64,000 nt of DNA from Rubellimicrobium arenae (GCF_017916295.1 NZ_JAFMSS010000008.1:1-64000), one strand, 5' to 3'. Counted from the first letter of the stretch, positions 42,051-50,613 are shown. Notes: generated from the letters alone by a model not told the origin. Numbers and translations are program-made.

Positions 42051-43784
42051 GTGGCATACATCCTCAAGGTCACCTCGCCGGACCACTTCACGGTGGTCGA
42101 GGGGCGGCAGAGCAAGCTCGTGTTCACGTCGACGGGCATCCCCGGAAGCGCCGACGGCTCCGACAGCTTCGACACCTACACCTCGGGCCTGACCGCCAGC
42201 CTGTCCGACGTCGTCTTCGACGAGGTGGGCGTGCTGACGAACAGCAGCTCGCCCGACGGTTACGTCCGGCGCGAGGAGATGCCGATCTACGCCTTCGACG
42301 ATGGACGGAACGAAGGCCCCGAGACCCTCGTCGTGCGGGTCTACACGGGGTTCGGCACCCGCTTCGCCGACGGCCGCACCTTCCGGGAGATCGTGGTCAC
42401 CATCCTCGACGCGCCCCCACTCGAGGGCACGGGCGGGGCCGACAGCTTCGACGGCCGCAGGGGAGACGACAACTACCTGGCGCTGGACGGGGACGACATC
42501 CTCCTTGGCCACTCCGGCAACGACATCCTGAACGGCGGGCTCGGCGCCGATCGCATCGAGGGCGGGCCCGGACGGGACACGCTGCTGGGCGACGAGGGCG
42601 ACGACTGGCTGAGCGGCGACGAGGGCAACGACAGCGTCGACGGGGGCTCGGGGAACGACCGCATCCAGGGCGGGCTGGGCGACAACCTCCTGAACGGCGG
42701 TTCGGGCGACGACAGCATCACGGGCGATGCCGGCCAGGACACGATCCTGGGCGGGTTGGGCGACGACCGCATCCATGGCAACGGGCTGGCCGACTCCCTG
42801 TCCGGAGAGGGCGGGACCGACATCCTCCGCGGCGGGTCCGGCGATGACGCGCTGTCGGGCGGGGACGATCCCGACAGCCTTTATGGCGGGACCGGCGACG
42901 ACCTCCTGACCGGCGACGCCGGAAACGACCGGCTGAGCGGTGGCGCCGGGAATGACCAATTCCTCGGCGGCGCAGGCGACGACCTCCTCCTGGGTGGCGG
43001 CGACCATGACGTCCTGCATGGGGGCGAGGGGAACGACACCGTCCTGGGCGGGACGGGCGCGGACTGGCTGCATGGGGACGGCGGGGATGACCTCCTCCTC
43101 GGGGGCTCGGACTACGATTCCGTCCATGGGGACGCCGGCAACGACGTGATCCGGGGCGGGGACGGGTCCGACGACCTGTCCGGGGACGGGGACGACGACC
43201 GGATCGACGGCGGCACGGGGGACGACACGATCCGCGGCGGCCTGGGCGACGACAGCCTCCGCGGCGGGTCGGATGCGGACGTCATCCGCGGAGGGACCGG
43301 GACCGACCTCCTGGCCGGCGACGATGGGACGGACTCGCTGTATGGCGGGGCCGGCGACGACCTGCTCGACGGCGGCGCGATGTGGGACGAGCTTTACGCC
43401 GGGACCGGGAACGACAGCCTGATCGGCCGCGACGGCAACGACTGGCTCAAGGGCGGCGCGGGCGACGACAGCCTGTCGGGCGGAACCGGGCGCGACTGGA
43501 TGGTCGGCGGCGCGGGCGACGACCGTCTTCGGGGCGGGGCCGACGGGGACTGGTTCGACTTTTCGGGCGGCCGCGACGTCATCGAGGATTTCACCGACGA
43601 CCTGGACATGATCGGCTTCGATGGCGCCATCGTGCCCGCGGACATCCACGACATCCCCGACCTCGTGGCGATGGCCCGCGTCGTCGACGGCGATACCGTC
43701 TTCGATTTCGGGAACGGCAACGTGCTCACCATCCTGGGGCTGACGGACCCGGGCAAGCTGGCGAACGACACGGGCTTCTACTGA
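42051..43784 (+). CDS. RTX (hemolysin-type calcium-binding repeat) protein
   Basis: A 577-residue secreted-type protein. Residues 1-144 form a beta-rich N-terminal part without a signal peptide (MAYILKVTSPDHFTVVEG, EMPIYAFDDGRNEGPETLVV, which resembles a Calx-beta-like repeat). Residues about 145-505 are 40 consecutive nonapeptides of the GGxGxDxLx type, for example SGNDILNGG and TGDDLLTGD. The C-terminal 70 residues (DVIEDFTDDLDMIGFDGAIV, then VFDFGNGNVLTILG) are typical of type I secretion signals in this family. The repeats bind calcium outside the cell. No enzymatic domain is seen. No type I secretion genes are in the window. Confidence 0.92.
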   Translation: MAYILKVTSPDHFTVVEGRQSKLVFTSTGIPGSADGSDSFDTYTSGLTASLSDVVFDEVGVLTNSSSPDGYVRREEMPIYAFDDGRNEGPETLVVRVYTGFGTRFADGRTFREIVVTILDAPPLEGTGGADSFDGRRGDDNYLALDGDDILLGHSGNDILNGGLGADRIEGGPGRDTLLGDEGDDWLSGDEGNDSVDGGSGNDRIQGGLGDNLLNGGSGDDSITGDAGQDTILGGLGDDRIHGNGLADSLSGEGGTDILRGGSGDDALSGGDDPDSLYGGTGDDLLTGDAGNDRLSGGAGNDQFLGGAGDDLLLGGGDHDVLHGGEGNDTVLGGTGADWLHGDGGDDLLLGGSDYDSVHGDAGNDVIRGGDGSDDLSGDGDDDRIDGGTGDDTIRGGLGDDSLRGGSDADVIRGGTGTDLLAGDDGTDSLYGGAGDDLLDGGAMWDELYAGTGNDSLIGRDGNDWLKGGAGDDSLSGGTGRDWMVGGAGDDRLRGGADGDWFDFSGGRDVIEDFTDDLDMIGFDGAIVPADIHDIPDLVAMARVVDGDTVFDFGNGNVLTILGLTDPGKLANDTGFY

Positions 43785-44708
43785 TCAACCCCGTTCGGGC
43801 CGCAACAGGAGAAGGAGCGCGGCCCCCGTCATCGCGACCCCCAGAAGGACCAGCGCGGGCGGCGGTGGCGCACCCAGCGCTTCCTCCCACAGGAGGACCC
43901 AGGCGGGCACGAGATAGGTGTAGGCCATCACCTTGGACGAGGGGAGCCGCAGGGCCGCGAACTGGAGCAGCACCATCGTCGCCGCCGACGCGAAGACGGC
44001 CACATAAAGGAGCGTGACCCAGACCAGCGCGGGCAGCGCCGCCCAGTCGGTGGCCAGGATGCGGGGCAGCCCCAGCGCGGTGAGGAGGATCGCCCCGGCG
44101 AGCACCACGCCCAGCGAGAATTCGGCCGCGCCCTCGCCCCGGTTCAGGCGCGCCACCAGCGGGGTATAGAGCGCGTGCGCCACGCAGCCCAGGAAGTAGA
44201 TGGCCTCCCCCCGCCCGAGGTCGAGCGCCAGGAGCGCGCCCAGGTCCGCGCGGAAGATGACCCACAGCGCCCCGGCTCCGCCCAGCGCCAGCGCCGCCGC
44301 GATCCGCCCCGAGAACCGCTGCCGCAGGAGCCACCAGCCGAAGCCCGCCGCCATCAGCGGCGTCAGGGTGAAGACCGCCGATGCGCTGACCGGAGGAGCG
44401 GTCTTCAGGCCCTCGAACATGAGGACGAAGTAAAGCGTGTAGAGCACGCCGAGAAGCCCCTGCCGCCACACGGCCCGCGGCCGCCTCATCCCGCCGCCCA
44501 TCGCGAGGCCCGCCCCGATCACCAGTCCGGCGACCCAGAAGCGGAGGGCCGTGAAGGCGACGGGATCCACCGCATCGGCCACGCGCGCGCCCAGCGAGAA
44601 GGACCCGGCCACCAGGGCCGAGAACACCAGCATCGCCAGATGCCCCTGCCCCTGGGACCCGAGGACGCCACGCGCCCTGGGCGCCTCCGGGACAGGGGGG
44701 ACGGCCAT
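43785..44708 (-). CDS. DMT-superfamily transporter (EamA family)
   Basis: A 307-residue polytopic protein with about ten hydrophobic segments in two EamA halves. The first half has AMLVFSALVAGSFSLGARVA and FTALRFWVAGLVIGAGLAMG, with PPVSASAVFTLTPLMAAGFG; the second has AIYFLGCVAHALYTPLVARL and KVMAYTYLVPAWVLLWEEAL. These exporters handle metabolites or amino acids; the substrate is unknown. It starts five bases after the LysR gene stop, so the two form an operon. Its stop is immediately adjacent to the convergent RTX gene stop. Confidence 0.88.
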   Translation of the reverse strand: MAVPPVPEAPRARGVLGSQGQGHLAMLVFSALVAGSFSLGARVADAVDPVAFTALRFWVAGLVIGAGLAMGGGMRRPRAVWRQGLLGVLYTLYFVLMFEGLKTAPPVSASAVFTLTPLMAAGFGWWLLRQRFSGRIAAALALGGAGALWVIFRADLGALLALDLGRGEAIYFLGCVAHALYTPLVARLNRGEGAAEFSLGVVLAGAILLTALGLPRILATDWAALPALVWVTLLYVAVFASAATMVLLQFAALRLPSSKVMAYTYLVPAWVLLWEEALGAPPPPALVLLGVAMTGAALLLLLRPERG

Positions 44709-44713
44709 GCGGC

Positions 44714-45595
44714 TCAGGCGTCCCAGCCCTTGGCCCGCTCCTTGAGGAGGGCGAGGATGGCCTGGACCTTGGGCGTGCGGTGCAGGTCCACATGCGTCAC
44801 GAGCCAAAGCGGCACGGTCCAGCCGTCGCGCGGGGGAAGCACCTCGCGCAGGTCGGGATGGGCGCGCTGTTCCAGCACGGACACGAAGCCCAGCCCCGCC
44901 CCGGCCACGATGGCGTCGGTCAGGGACGTGTCCTGCGCCACGCGGAAGGTCACCCGGTCGCGGGGCGCCAGTTCCGCGATCCAGCGATTGAAGGGGCCGC
45001 GCCCGTCCACGTTGTCGAGCCCGACATACTGGTGCCGGGCAAAGTCCTCGGGCGTCCGGGGCACGCCATGGCGCGCCAGGTAGGCCTCGGATCCCACGAG
45101 CGAGATCCGCAGCCGGACGAAGGGCTGCACCACGTTGTCGGGCTGCGACGGCTGCTCGACCCCGGCCCGGATGGCGACATGCGCCTCGCCGTATTCGAGG
45201 CGGAACAGCCGCCCGTCGGCGAGGTAGCGGACGACAACGCCCGGATGGGCGGCCTGGAATTCGGCCAGGACGGGCGTGACATAGGGCGAGAAGGTGGCGA
45301 GCGAGGTCACGACCAGCTCGCCGCTGACGCCGCCGCCCTGGTCGCGGATGCGCCCGACAAGCTGGGCGAAGCGGTCCTCGGCCTCCTCGGCGACGCGCAG
45401 GAGGTCGCGGCCCGCCTCGGTCGGGGTGTAGCCGCGTGCGTGCCGCTGGAAGAGCTTGGCGCCCAGGCGCTGCTCCAGGGCGTCGACGTGGCGGATGACC
45501 GTCGCGTGGTGGACGCCCAGCGCCTCGGCCGCCGCCGAGACGGTGCCCAGCCGCGCCACCTGGAATGCCGTGCGGATCTCGTCCCAGCTCGTCAT
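44714..45595 (-). CDS. LysR-family transcriptional regulator
   Basis: A 293-residue regulator. The N-terminal helix-turn-helix is at about 2-60 (FQVARLGTVSAAAEALGVHH, ATVIRHVDALEQRLGAKLFQ), and the effector-binding domain is at about 88-290 (GELVVTSLATFSPYVTPVLA, IVAGAGLGFVSVLEQRAHPD). I chose ATG 45595 (MTSWDEIRTAFQ); the frame continues open upstream without homology. It is transcribed in the same direction as, and just ahead of, the DMT exporter gene. This is unlike the divergent layout usual for LysR targets, but exporter control is still the likely role. Confidence 0.9.
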   Translation of the reverse strand: MTSWDEIRTAFQVARLGTVSAAAEALGVHHATVIRHVDALEQRLGAKLFQRHARGYTPTEAGRDLLRVAEEAEDRFAQLVGRIRDQGGGVSGELVVTSLATFSPYVTPVLAEFQAAHPGVVVRYLADGRLFRLEYGEAHVAIRAGVEQPSQPDNVVQPFVRLRISLVGSEAYLARHGVPRTPEDFARHQYVGLDNVDGRGPFNRWIAELAPRDRVTFRVAQDTSLTDAIVAGAGLGFVSVLEQRAHPDLREVLPPRDGWTVPLWLVTHVDLHRTPKVQAILALLKERAKGWDA

Positions 45596-45828
45596 CGAAC
45601 CCCCTGCCCTGTCTTGTGGCAAGGGACGCGGCGAAGGGCAACTCCCCCGCGTCCCCTTGACGGCTGGGCGCGGCGCGCGTATGCGCGGGTCGTCACCGGA
45701 ATGCATCGTGCCTTCCGGTCCCCCTTTCATGGGGGATCGCCGTCCGCCAGCGCAGATGCGCCCGCGGGCGCCGTTGTGGTTTGGGCCGCCTGTCCCCACC
45801 TTCGGGGCCTGGGACAAAGGAGTGGACG

Positions 45829-47346
45829 ATGTTCGAGAACCTGTCCGACCGCCTGGGCGGCGTCTTCGACCGGCTGACGCGCCAGGGCGCGCTGACCGAG
45901 GCCGACGTGCAGACCGCCATGCGCGAGGTGCGCACCGCTCTTCTCGAGGCGGACGTGTCGCTGCCCGTCGCCCGGGACTTCGTGAAGGCCATCGAGCGGA
46001 AGGCCACGGGCCAGGCGGTCACCAAGTCGGTCACCCCCGGCCAGCAGGTCGTGAAGATCGTCCATGACGAGCTGGTGCGCGTGCTGGGCGGCGACACGGA
46101 CGCGGGCGCGCTCAAGATCGACAGCCCGCCCGCGCCGATCCTGATGGTCGGCCTCCAGGGCGGCGGCAAGACCACGACCACGGCCAAGCTGGCCCGCCGC
46201 CTCAAGGAGCGCGAGGGCAAGAAGGTCCTGATGGCCTCGCTCGACACCAATCGCCCGGCGGCGATGGAACAGCTGGCGATCCTTGGCCAGCAGATCGGCG
46301 TGGACACCCTGCCCATCGTTCCGGGCGAGGATCCGGTGGCGATCGCGCGGCGCGCCAAGACCCAGGCGGCGCTGGGCGGCTACGACGTCTACATGCTCGA
46401 CACCGCGGGCCGGCTCCACATCGACGAGGTGCTGATCCAGCAGGCCGCGGACGTCCGCGACGTGGTCAAGCCGCGCGAGACGCTGCTCGTGGTGGACGGC
46501 CTCACGGGGCAGGTCGCCGTCGAGGTCGCCAAGGAGTTCGACGCCAAGATCGGCGTGTCGGGCGTGGTCCTGACCCGGATGGATGGCGACGGGCGCGGCG
46601 GCGCGGCCCTGTCGATGCGCCAGGTGACCGGCAAGCCGATCCGCTTCGTGGGCCTGGGCGAAAAGCTCGACGCGCTCGAGACCTTCGACCCCGAGCGGAT
46701 CGCCGGCCGCATCCTGGGCATGGGCGACATCGTCGCACTGGTGGAGCGGGCGCAGCAGACCTTCGAGGCCGAGCAGGCCGAGCGCATGATGAAGCGGTTC
46801 CAGAAGGGACTTTTCAACATGAACGACCTGCGGATGCAGCTCGAGCAGATGCAGAAGATGGGTGGCGTCGAGGCCCTGATGGGCATGATGCCCGGCATGA
46901 ACAAGATGCAGAAGCAGGCCGCCGAGGCCGGGCTCGACGACAAGATGATCCGCCACCAGATCGCGCTCATCAACTCGATGACCAAGAAGGAGCGGGCGAA
47001 CCCCGACCTCCTGCAGGCATCGCGCAAGAAGCGCATCGCGGCGGGCGCGGGGCTCGACGTGGCCGAGCTCAACCGCCTGCTCAAGCAGCACCGCCAGATG
47101 GCGGACATGATGAAGAAGCTGGGCGCGATGGGCAAAGGCGGGATGCTCAAGCAGGCCGTGCAGAAGATGTTCGGCAAGGGCGGCCCCTCCGAGGCCGACA
47201 TGGCCGCCGCGCAGCAGGCGATGGCCTCGGGCAAGATGCCCCAGCTTCCGGGCGGGATGCAGCTTCCCAAGGGCTTCGGCGGGATGGGCCTGGGTCAGGG
47301 CGGCGGGCTCCCGCAGGGCCTGTCGGGATTCGGCAAGAAGAAGTGA
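45829..47346 (+). CDS. ffh: Signal recognition particle protein Ffh
   Basis: A 505-residue SRP GTPase that targets nascent membrane proteins. The N domain is at 1-90, then the G domain with GLQGGGKTTTTAKLARRL (G1), DTNRPAAMEQL, LDTAGRLHIDE (G3) and VLTRMDGDGRGGAAL (G4). The methionine-rich M domain runs from about 300 (MMKRFQKGLFNMNDLRMQLE), with a glycine/methionine-rich tail ending FGKKK. I chose ATG 45829 (MFENLSDRLGGVFDR) after AAAGGAG. It heads a run of genes leading into rpsP-rimM-trmD. Confidence 0.97.
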   Translation: MFENLSDRLGGVFDRLTRQGALTEADVQTAMREVRTALLEADVSLPVARDFVKAIERKATGQAVTKSVTPGQQVVKIVHDELVRVLGGDTDAGALKIDSPPAPILMVGLQGGGKTTTTAKLARRLKEREGKKVLMASLDTNRPAAMEQLAILGQQIGVDTLPIVPGEDPVAIARRAKTQAALGGYDVYMLDTAGRLHIDEVLIQQAADVRDVVKPRETLLVVDGLTGQVAVEVAKEFDAKIGVSGVVLTRMDGDGRGGAALSMRQVTGKPIRFVGLGEKLDALETFDPERIAGRILGMGDIVALVERAQQTFEAEQAERMMKRFQKGLFNMNDLRMQLEQMQKMGGVEALMGMMPGMNKMQKQAAEAGLDDKMIRHQIALINSMTKKERANPDLLQASRKKRIAAGAGLDVAELNRLLKQHRQMADMMKKLGAMGKGGMLKQAVQKMFGKGGPSEADMAAAQQAMASGKMPQLPGGMQLPKGFGGMGLGQGGGLPQGLSGFGKKK

Positions 47347-47525
47347 CCTGCCTCACCCTCCATACGGAGCGGCTGACGCTCGGCCCGGCGACGATGGCCC
47401 GGTTCGCGGCCGTCGTGGCGCCGGGCCGCGCCCGCGTCCCAGGCGCCGCGCCCGAGGGCAGGCAGGCCTGCGCCTCCGGCCAGGCGGTCACGACCCCGCG
47501 CCCCCCGGTGGGAGAGGCCGCATGA
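47343..47525 (+). pseudogene. Possible truncated GNAT acetyltransferase remnant
   Basis: A 60-codon frame starting at a GTG that overlaps the ffh stop and ending at an ATGA overlap with the next GNAT gene. The first part, LTLHTERLTLGPATMARFAA, looks like the start of a GNAT acetyltransferase (compare the N-termini of the next two genes). After about 25 residues it turns into proline/alanine/arginine-rich sequence and stops. It reads like the 5' end of an acetyltransferase whose body has been lost, leaving the coupling overlaps. It could also be a translated small peptide. Confidence 0.4.
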
Positions 47526-48034
47526 TCGAAACGCCGCGCCTTCTCCTCCGTCGGCCTGTCCCCGCGGACTGGGACGCTTTCCGCGACTTCATGATGTCGG
47601 ACCGCGCGAGCGAGTTCGGCAGCCACCGCAATCTGGGCAAGTCCTTTCGGTCCTTTGCGGCCGAGCTGGGCCATTGGGACATCTTCGGCTTCGGCATGTT
47701 CGCCGTGACCCGCAAGGGCGACGACCGCGCCATTGCCCTGGTCGGCCCGTGGAACCCGCCGGACTGGCCCGAGCGGGAGATCGGCTGGATGGTGCTGGAT
47801 GCGGGCGCCGAAGGCCAGGGGATCGCCCGCGAGGCGGCCGAAGGCGCGCTTCGCCACATCTGGACCGCGCTGAACTGGGAGACCGTGGTCAGCTACATCG
47901 CCGAAGGCAACGATCGGTCGGCGCGGCTGGCCGAACGGCTGGGCGCGCGGCTCGATCCGCAGGCGGAGGCGCCCGAGGCTCCGGGCAAGACCGTGCGGGT
48001 CTATCGCCACCCCCGTCCGGAGGGCCTTGCGTGA
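47522..48034 (+). CDS. GNAT-family N-acetyltransferase
   Basis: A 170-residue acetyltransferase of the RimJ/RimL-like group. It has MIETPRLLLRRPVPADWDAF, EIGWMVLDAGAEGQGIAREA with the acetyl-CoA loop (EGQGIARE), and the C-terminal VVSYIAEGNDRSARLAERLG. The substrate may be a protein N-terminus or a small molecule; it cannot be told here. It is translationally coupled on both sides (ATGA with the preceding frame, GTGA with the next gene) and sits between ffh and the chorismate mutase gene. Confidence 0.9.
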   Translation: MIETPRLLLRRPVPADWDAFRDFMMSDRASEFGSHRNLGKSFRSFAAELGHWDIFGFGMFAVTRKGDDRAIALVGPWNPPDWPEREIGWMVLDAGAEGQGIAREAAEGALRHIWTALNWETVVSYIAEGNDRSARLAERLGARLDPQAEAPEAPGKTVRVYRHPRPEGLA

Positions 48035-48621
48035 TCCCGCCGCATGAACGCATCCCCCGGTCCGGCCCTGCCGCCGACCTGGCCGCGCGGCTCGGGGCGC
48101 TGGTCCCGTCGATCGAGACCGAGCGCCTGCGGCTTCGGCTGCCGACGCTGGCCGACTTCCCCGCCTGGGCCGAGATCCTGTGCAGCCCGCGTTCCGTCCA
48201 CATGGGCGGGCCCTACGACCGGGACGAGGCCTACATGGAGTTCGCCTCGGCCGTGGGGGCCTGGCTCCTGCGCGGGCACGGCGCCTGGACCATCGAGTCG
48301 AGGGCCTCCGGCGAGGCGCTGGGCTTCGTTCTCCTGGGCTTCGAGCCTGGCGACCAGGAGCCCGAGCTGGGCTTCTTCCTCCGGACCATGGCCGAGGGCC
48401 AGGGCATCGCCGAGGAGGCCGCCCGCGCGGCCCGCCGTCACGGCTGGACGCTCGGCCTGCCCTCGCTCGTCAGCTACATCGACCCGCCCAACGCCCGATC
48501 GGTCGCCCTGGCCGAACGGCTGGGCGCGCGGCGCGACCCGGAGGCCGAGGCCGCGCTGGCCGGGACCGTGTCCGAGGGCGCGCTCGTCTATCGACATCCC
48601 CGTCCGGAGGCCGCCGTATGA
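48031..48621 (+). CDS. GNAT-family N-acetyltransferase
   Basis: A 196-residue paralogue of the preceding gene: VPSIETERLRLRLPTLADFP, ELGFFLRTMAEGQGIAEEAA (acetyl-CoA loop) and LVSYIDPPNARSVALAERLG match it segment by segment, which indicates a tandem duplication. It has an N-terminal extension of about 20 residues. The GTG start (48031) overlaps the previous stop in GTGA, and its stop overlaps the chorismate mutase ATG. Confidence 0.88.
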   Translation: MIPPHERIPRSGPAADLAARLGALVPSIETERLRLRLPTLADFPAWAEILCSPRSVHMGGPYDRDEAYMEFASAVGAWLLRGHGAWTIESRASGEALGFVLLGFEPGDQEPELGFFLRTMAEGQGIAEEAARAARRHGWTLGLPSLVSYIDPPNARSVALAERLGARRDPEAEAALAGTVSEGALVYRHPRPEAAV

Positions 48622-48920
48622 ACCAGTCCGACGCCACCCTCCGCGCCTCCCAGCTCCTCAAGGAGCACCGCGAATCCATCGACCGCCTGGACGCGATCCT
48701 GGTGTTCACCCTTGCGGAGCGGTTCAAGCACACGCAGGCCGTGGGCCGGCTCAAGGCCGCGCACGGGCTCCCCCCTTCGGACCCCAGCCGGGAGGCGCAG
48801 CAGATCGCCCGCCTGGTGGAACTGTCCGAGAAGGCCGATCTCGATCCCGAGTTCGCCCAGAAGTTCCTGGCCTTCATCATCCAGGAAGTCATCAAGCACC
48901 ACGAACGCCAACAAGCCTAA
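48618..48920 (+). CDS. Chorismate mutase (AroQ type)
   Basis: A 100-residue all-helical chorismate mutase: LLKEHRESIDRLDAILVFTL on helix 1 with the active-site Arg, RFKHTQAVGRLKAAHGLPPS with the next Arg/Lys, and FAQKFLAFIIQEVIKHHERQ on helix 3. It converts chorismate to prephenate for Phe/Tyr synthesis. Placement just upstream of rpsP is common in Rhodobacterales. The ATG overlaps the GNAT stop by four bases. It is monofunctional, with no dehydratase or dehydrogenase domain. Confidence 0.9.
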   Translation: MNQSDATLRASQLLKEHRESIDRLDAILVFTLAERFKHTQAVGRLKAAHGLPPSDPSREAQQIARLVELSEKADLDPEFAQKFLAFIIQEVIKHHERQQA

Positions 48921-48941
48921 GCCATTCCAAGGAGATCCAAG

Positions 48942-49289
48942 ATGGCCATGAAGATCCGGCTCGCCCGCGGCGGGTCCAAGAAGCGCCCCTACTACTCGAT
49001 CGTCGCCGCCGACTCGCGCGCCCCGCGCGACGGCCGCTTCATCGAGAAGCTCGGCACCTACGCGCCCCTCCTGCCCAAGGACAGCGAAGAGCGCGTGAAG
49101 ATGGACATGGAGCGCGTGCAGCACTGGCTGAGCCAGGGCGCCCAGCCCACCGACCGCGTGGCCCGCATGCTCGAAGCCGCCGGCGCCCTGCCCAAGGCCG
49201 AGCGCAGCAATCCCCAGAAGGGCGAGCCCGGCAAGGCCTCCAAGGACCGCGCCGAGAAGAAGGCCGCCCGCGCCGCCGCGACCGAGTAA
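48942..49289 (+). CDS. rpsP: 30S ribosomal protein S16
   Basis: A 115-residue S16: MAMKIRLARGGSKKRPYYSI start, ADSRAPRDGRFIEKLGTYAP, then LSQGAQPTDRVARMLEAAGA. A lysine/alanine-rich C-terminal extension (KGEPGKASKDRAEKKAARAA) is typical of alphaproteobacteria. AAGGAG lies eight bases before the ATG at 48942; the second ATG at 48948 is closer to the E. coli start. It is followed nine bases later by rimM. Confidence 0.97.
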   Translation: MAMKIRLARGGSKKRPYYSIVAADSRAPRDGRFIEKLGTYAPLLPKDSEERVKMDMERVQHWLSQGAQPTDRVARMLEAAGALPKAERSNPQKGEPGKASKDRAEKKAARAAATE

Positions 49290-49298
49290 TCCAGGCTC

Positions 49299-49802
49299 AT
49301 GGGCGACGATCGCATCGTCGTGGGCAGCCTCGCCGGGGCCTTCGGGGTCCGCGGCGAGGTGCGCCTGAAGAGCTTCTGCGCGGAGCCCGCCGACATCGCG
49401 GGCTACGCGCCTCTCCATACCCCCGATGGGCGGGTCTTTTCCGCCATCCAGATCACCGGCCAGACCCAGGGTTCCCTGACGGCCCGGATCGAGGGCATCT
49501 CCTCCAAGGAGGATGCCGACGCGCTCCGTGGCGTGTCCCTGCTGGCCGACCGGTCGCGGCTTCCCGCGCTGCCGGATGACGAATTCTACCACGCCGACCT
49601 GATCGGACTGCCGGTCCATGACCCCGGCGGCCAGCGGCTGGGCACCGTACGGGCCGTTCTGAACCACGGCGCCGGCGACATCCTGGAGATCGCCCGTCCC
49701 GGCGGCGCCACCGTGCTGCTGCCGTTCACCCTGGCGGCCGTGCCCTTGGTGGACATCGCGGCGGGCCGCATCGTGGCCGACCCGCCCGAGGGCGCGTTCT
49801 AG
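49299..49802 (+). CDS. rimM: 16S rRNA processing protein RimM
   Basis: A 167-residue ribosome assembly factor for the 30S head that binds S19. The N-terminal domain has IVVGSLAGAFGVRGEVRLKS and the C-terminal PRC-barrel domain has DDEFYHADLIGLPVHDPGGQ and GATVLLPFTLAAVPLVD. It lies in the conserved rpsP-rimM-trmD-rplS order, although here two extra small genes sit between it and trmD. Confidence 0.95.
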   Translation: MGDDRIVVGSLAGAFGVRGEVRLKSFCAEPADIAGYAPLHTPDGRVFSAIQITGQTQGSLTARIEGISSKEDADALRGVSLLADRSRLPALPDDEFYHADLIGLPVHDPGGQRLGTVRAVLNHGAGDILEIARPGGATVLLPFTLAAVPLVDIAAGRIVADPPEGAF

Positions 49803-49875
49803 GGGCGGCCGATCCGGAACGCCCGGGCCGCCCGTCGTGTTATCCTTCGATACGCAACGGCTCGAGAGGCTGGCC

Positions 49876-50295
49876 ATGGCCCGCAGGAAATACATCCCGA
49901 AGCGGATCGGGAACGTGAAGATCCCTAAGAAGCTGCGCAAGTTCGGCGACCGCGTCCTCGCCGACCCGCGGGCCCGCGAGATCGCCGGCGGCGCGCTGCT
50001 GGCGGTCGGCTCGGCGCTGCTGTCGCGCGCCGCCCCCAAGGGGTCGGTGTTCCGGACCATCTTCGATCATCCGGTCGAAACCGCGAAGTCGGCGGAGCAG
50101 GCGGGGGCCAAGGCCGCCTCCGACGCCGGCGACGCCGTGAGCGGGGTCGCCAATGCCGTGGGCCAGGTGGTGGGCGAGGTCTTCGACAGCCTTCGCCGCG
50201 AACTGGGGCGCCGCCGTCAGCCCGCGACCGCCGCCCCGGAAAAGGGCGACGACGAAGCCGGTCACCGGGACGTGGACGAGGACAGGGTCCACTGA
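49876..50295 (+). CDS. Hypothetical basic protein
   Basis: A 139-residue product starting MARRKYIPKRIGNVKIPKKL, strongly basic over the first 35 residues. A short hydrophobic stretch (IAGGALLAVGSALLSRAA) follows, then an amphipathic Ala/Gly/Val-rich region (AGDAVSGVANAVGQVVGEVF) and an Arg/Asp tail. I recognise no family. GAGAGG precedes the ATG at 49876; the frame also has an ATG at 49837. It is an insertion in the otherwise conserved rimM-trmD interval. The amphipathic middle resembles phasin- or LEA-like helices, but only in a general way. Confidence 0.6.
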   Translation: MARRKYIPKRIGNVKIPKKLRKFGDRVLADPRAREIAGGALLAVGSALLSRAAPKGSVFRTIFDHPVETAKSAEQAGAKAASDAGDAVSGVANAVGQVVGEVFDSLRRELGRRRQPATAAPEKGDDEAGHRDVDEDRVH

Positions 50296-50395
50296 CCCGA
50301 CAGGGCGCGCGCGCCCCGGACCGTGAACCGCACGGCTCGCTGGCGCGTTTGCCTTCGCCCGGAGCCATGGGGGCTCCGGAACGGAAGGCAAACTC

Positions 50396-50560
50396 ATGAT
50401 CAAGTGGATCTTCATCCTCCTCGTCGTCGCCGCGATCGCCGGACTCCTGGGCATGCACCGGGTCCAGGGCGCGGCGCTGACGGGGGCCAAGTGGCTCGCC
50501 ATCATCGTGCTCGTGCTGTTCCTGCTGGTGCTCTTCGGCCTCGTCGCCATCGTCAGCTAG
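50396..50560 (+). CDS. Small hydrophobic protein of the DUF1328 type
   Basis: A 54-residue membrane protein read directly from the sequence: MIKWIFILLVVAAIAGLLGM, then HRVQGAALTGAKWLAIIVLV and LFLLVLFGLVAIVS. Two hydrophobic helices flank a short loop, as in DUF1328/YtjA-type proteins, whose function is unknown. GGAAGGCAAACTC precedes the ATG. It lies 53 bases upstream of trmD. It is easily missed because of its size. Confidence 0.75.
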   Translation: MIKWIFILLVVAAIAGLLGMHRVQGAALTGAKWLAIIVLVLFLLVLFGLVAIVS

Positions 50561-50613
50561 GACGACCTCGCGGTGGCTGGCCTTGGGGACCGCCTGCGCC
50601 TAGAAGCGCGGGC

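Noticed and set aside
42480..43560. Dense short tandem DNA repeats that could suggest a CRISPR array or minisatellite
   Set aside because: The unit is a 27-base degenerate repeat that keeps one reading frame and encodes RTX nonapeptides; there are no conserved repeats with unique spacers.
45596..45828. Possible 4.5S/SRP RNA gene just upstream of ffh
   Set aside because: I could not find the conserved SRP RNA tetraloop and asymmetric-loop sequence in this 233-base gap on either strand.
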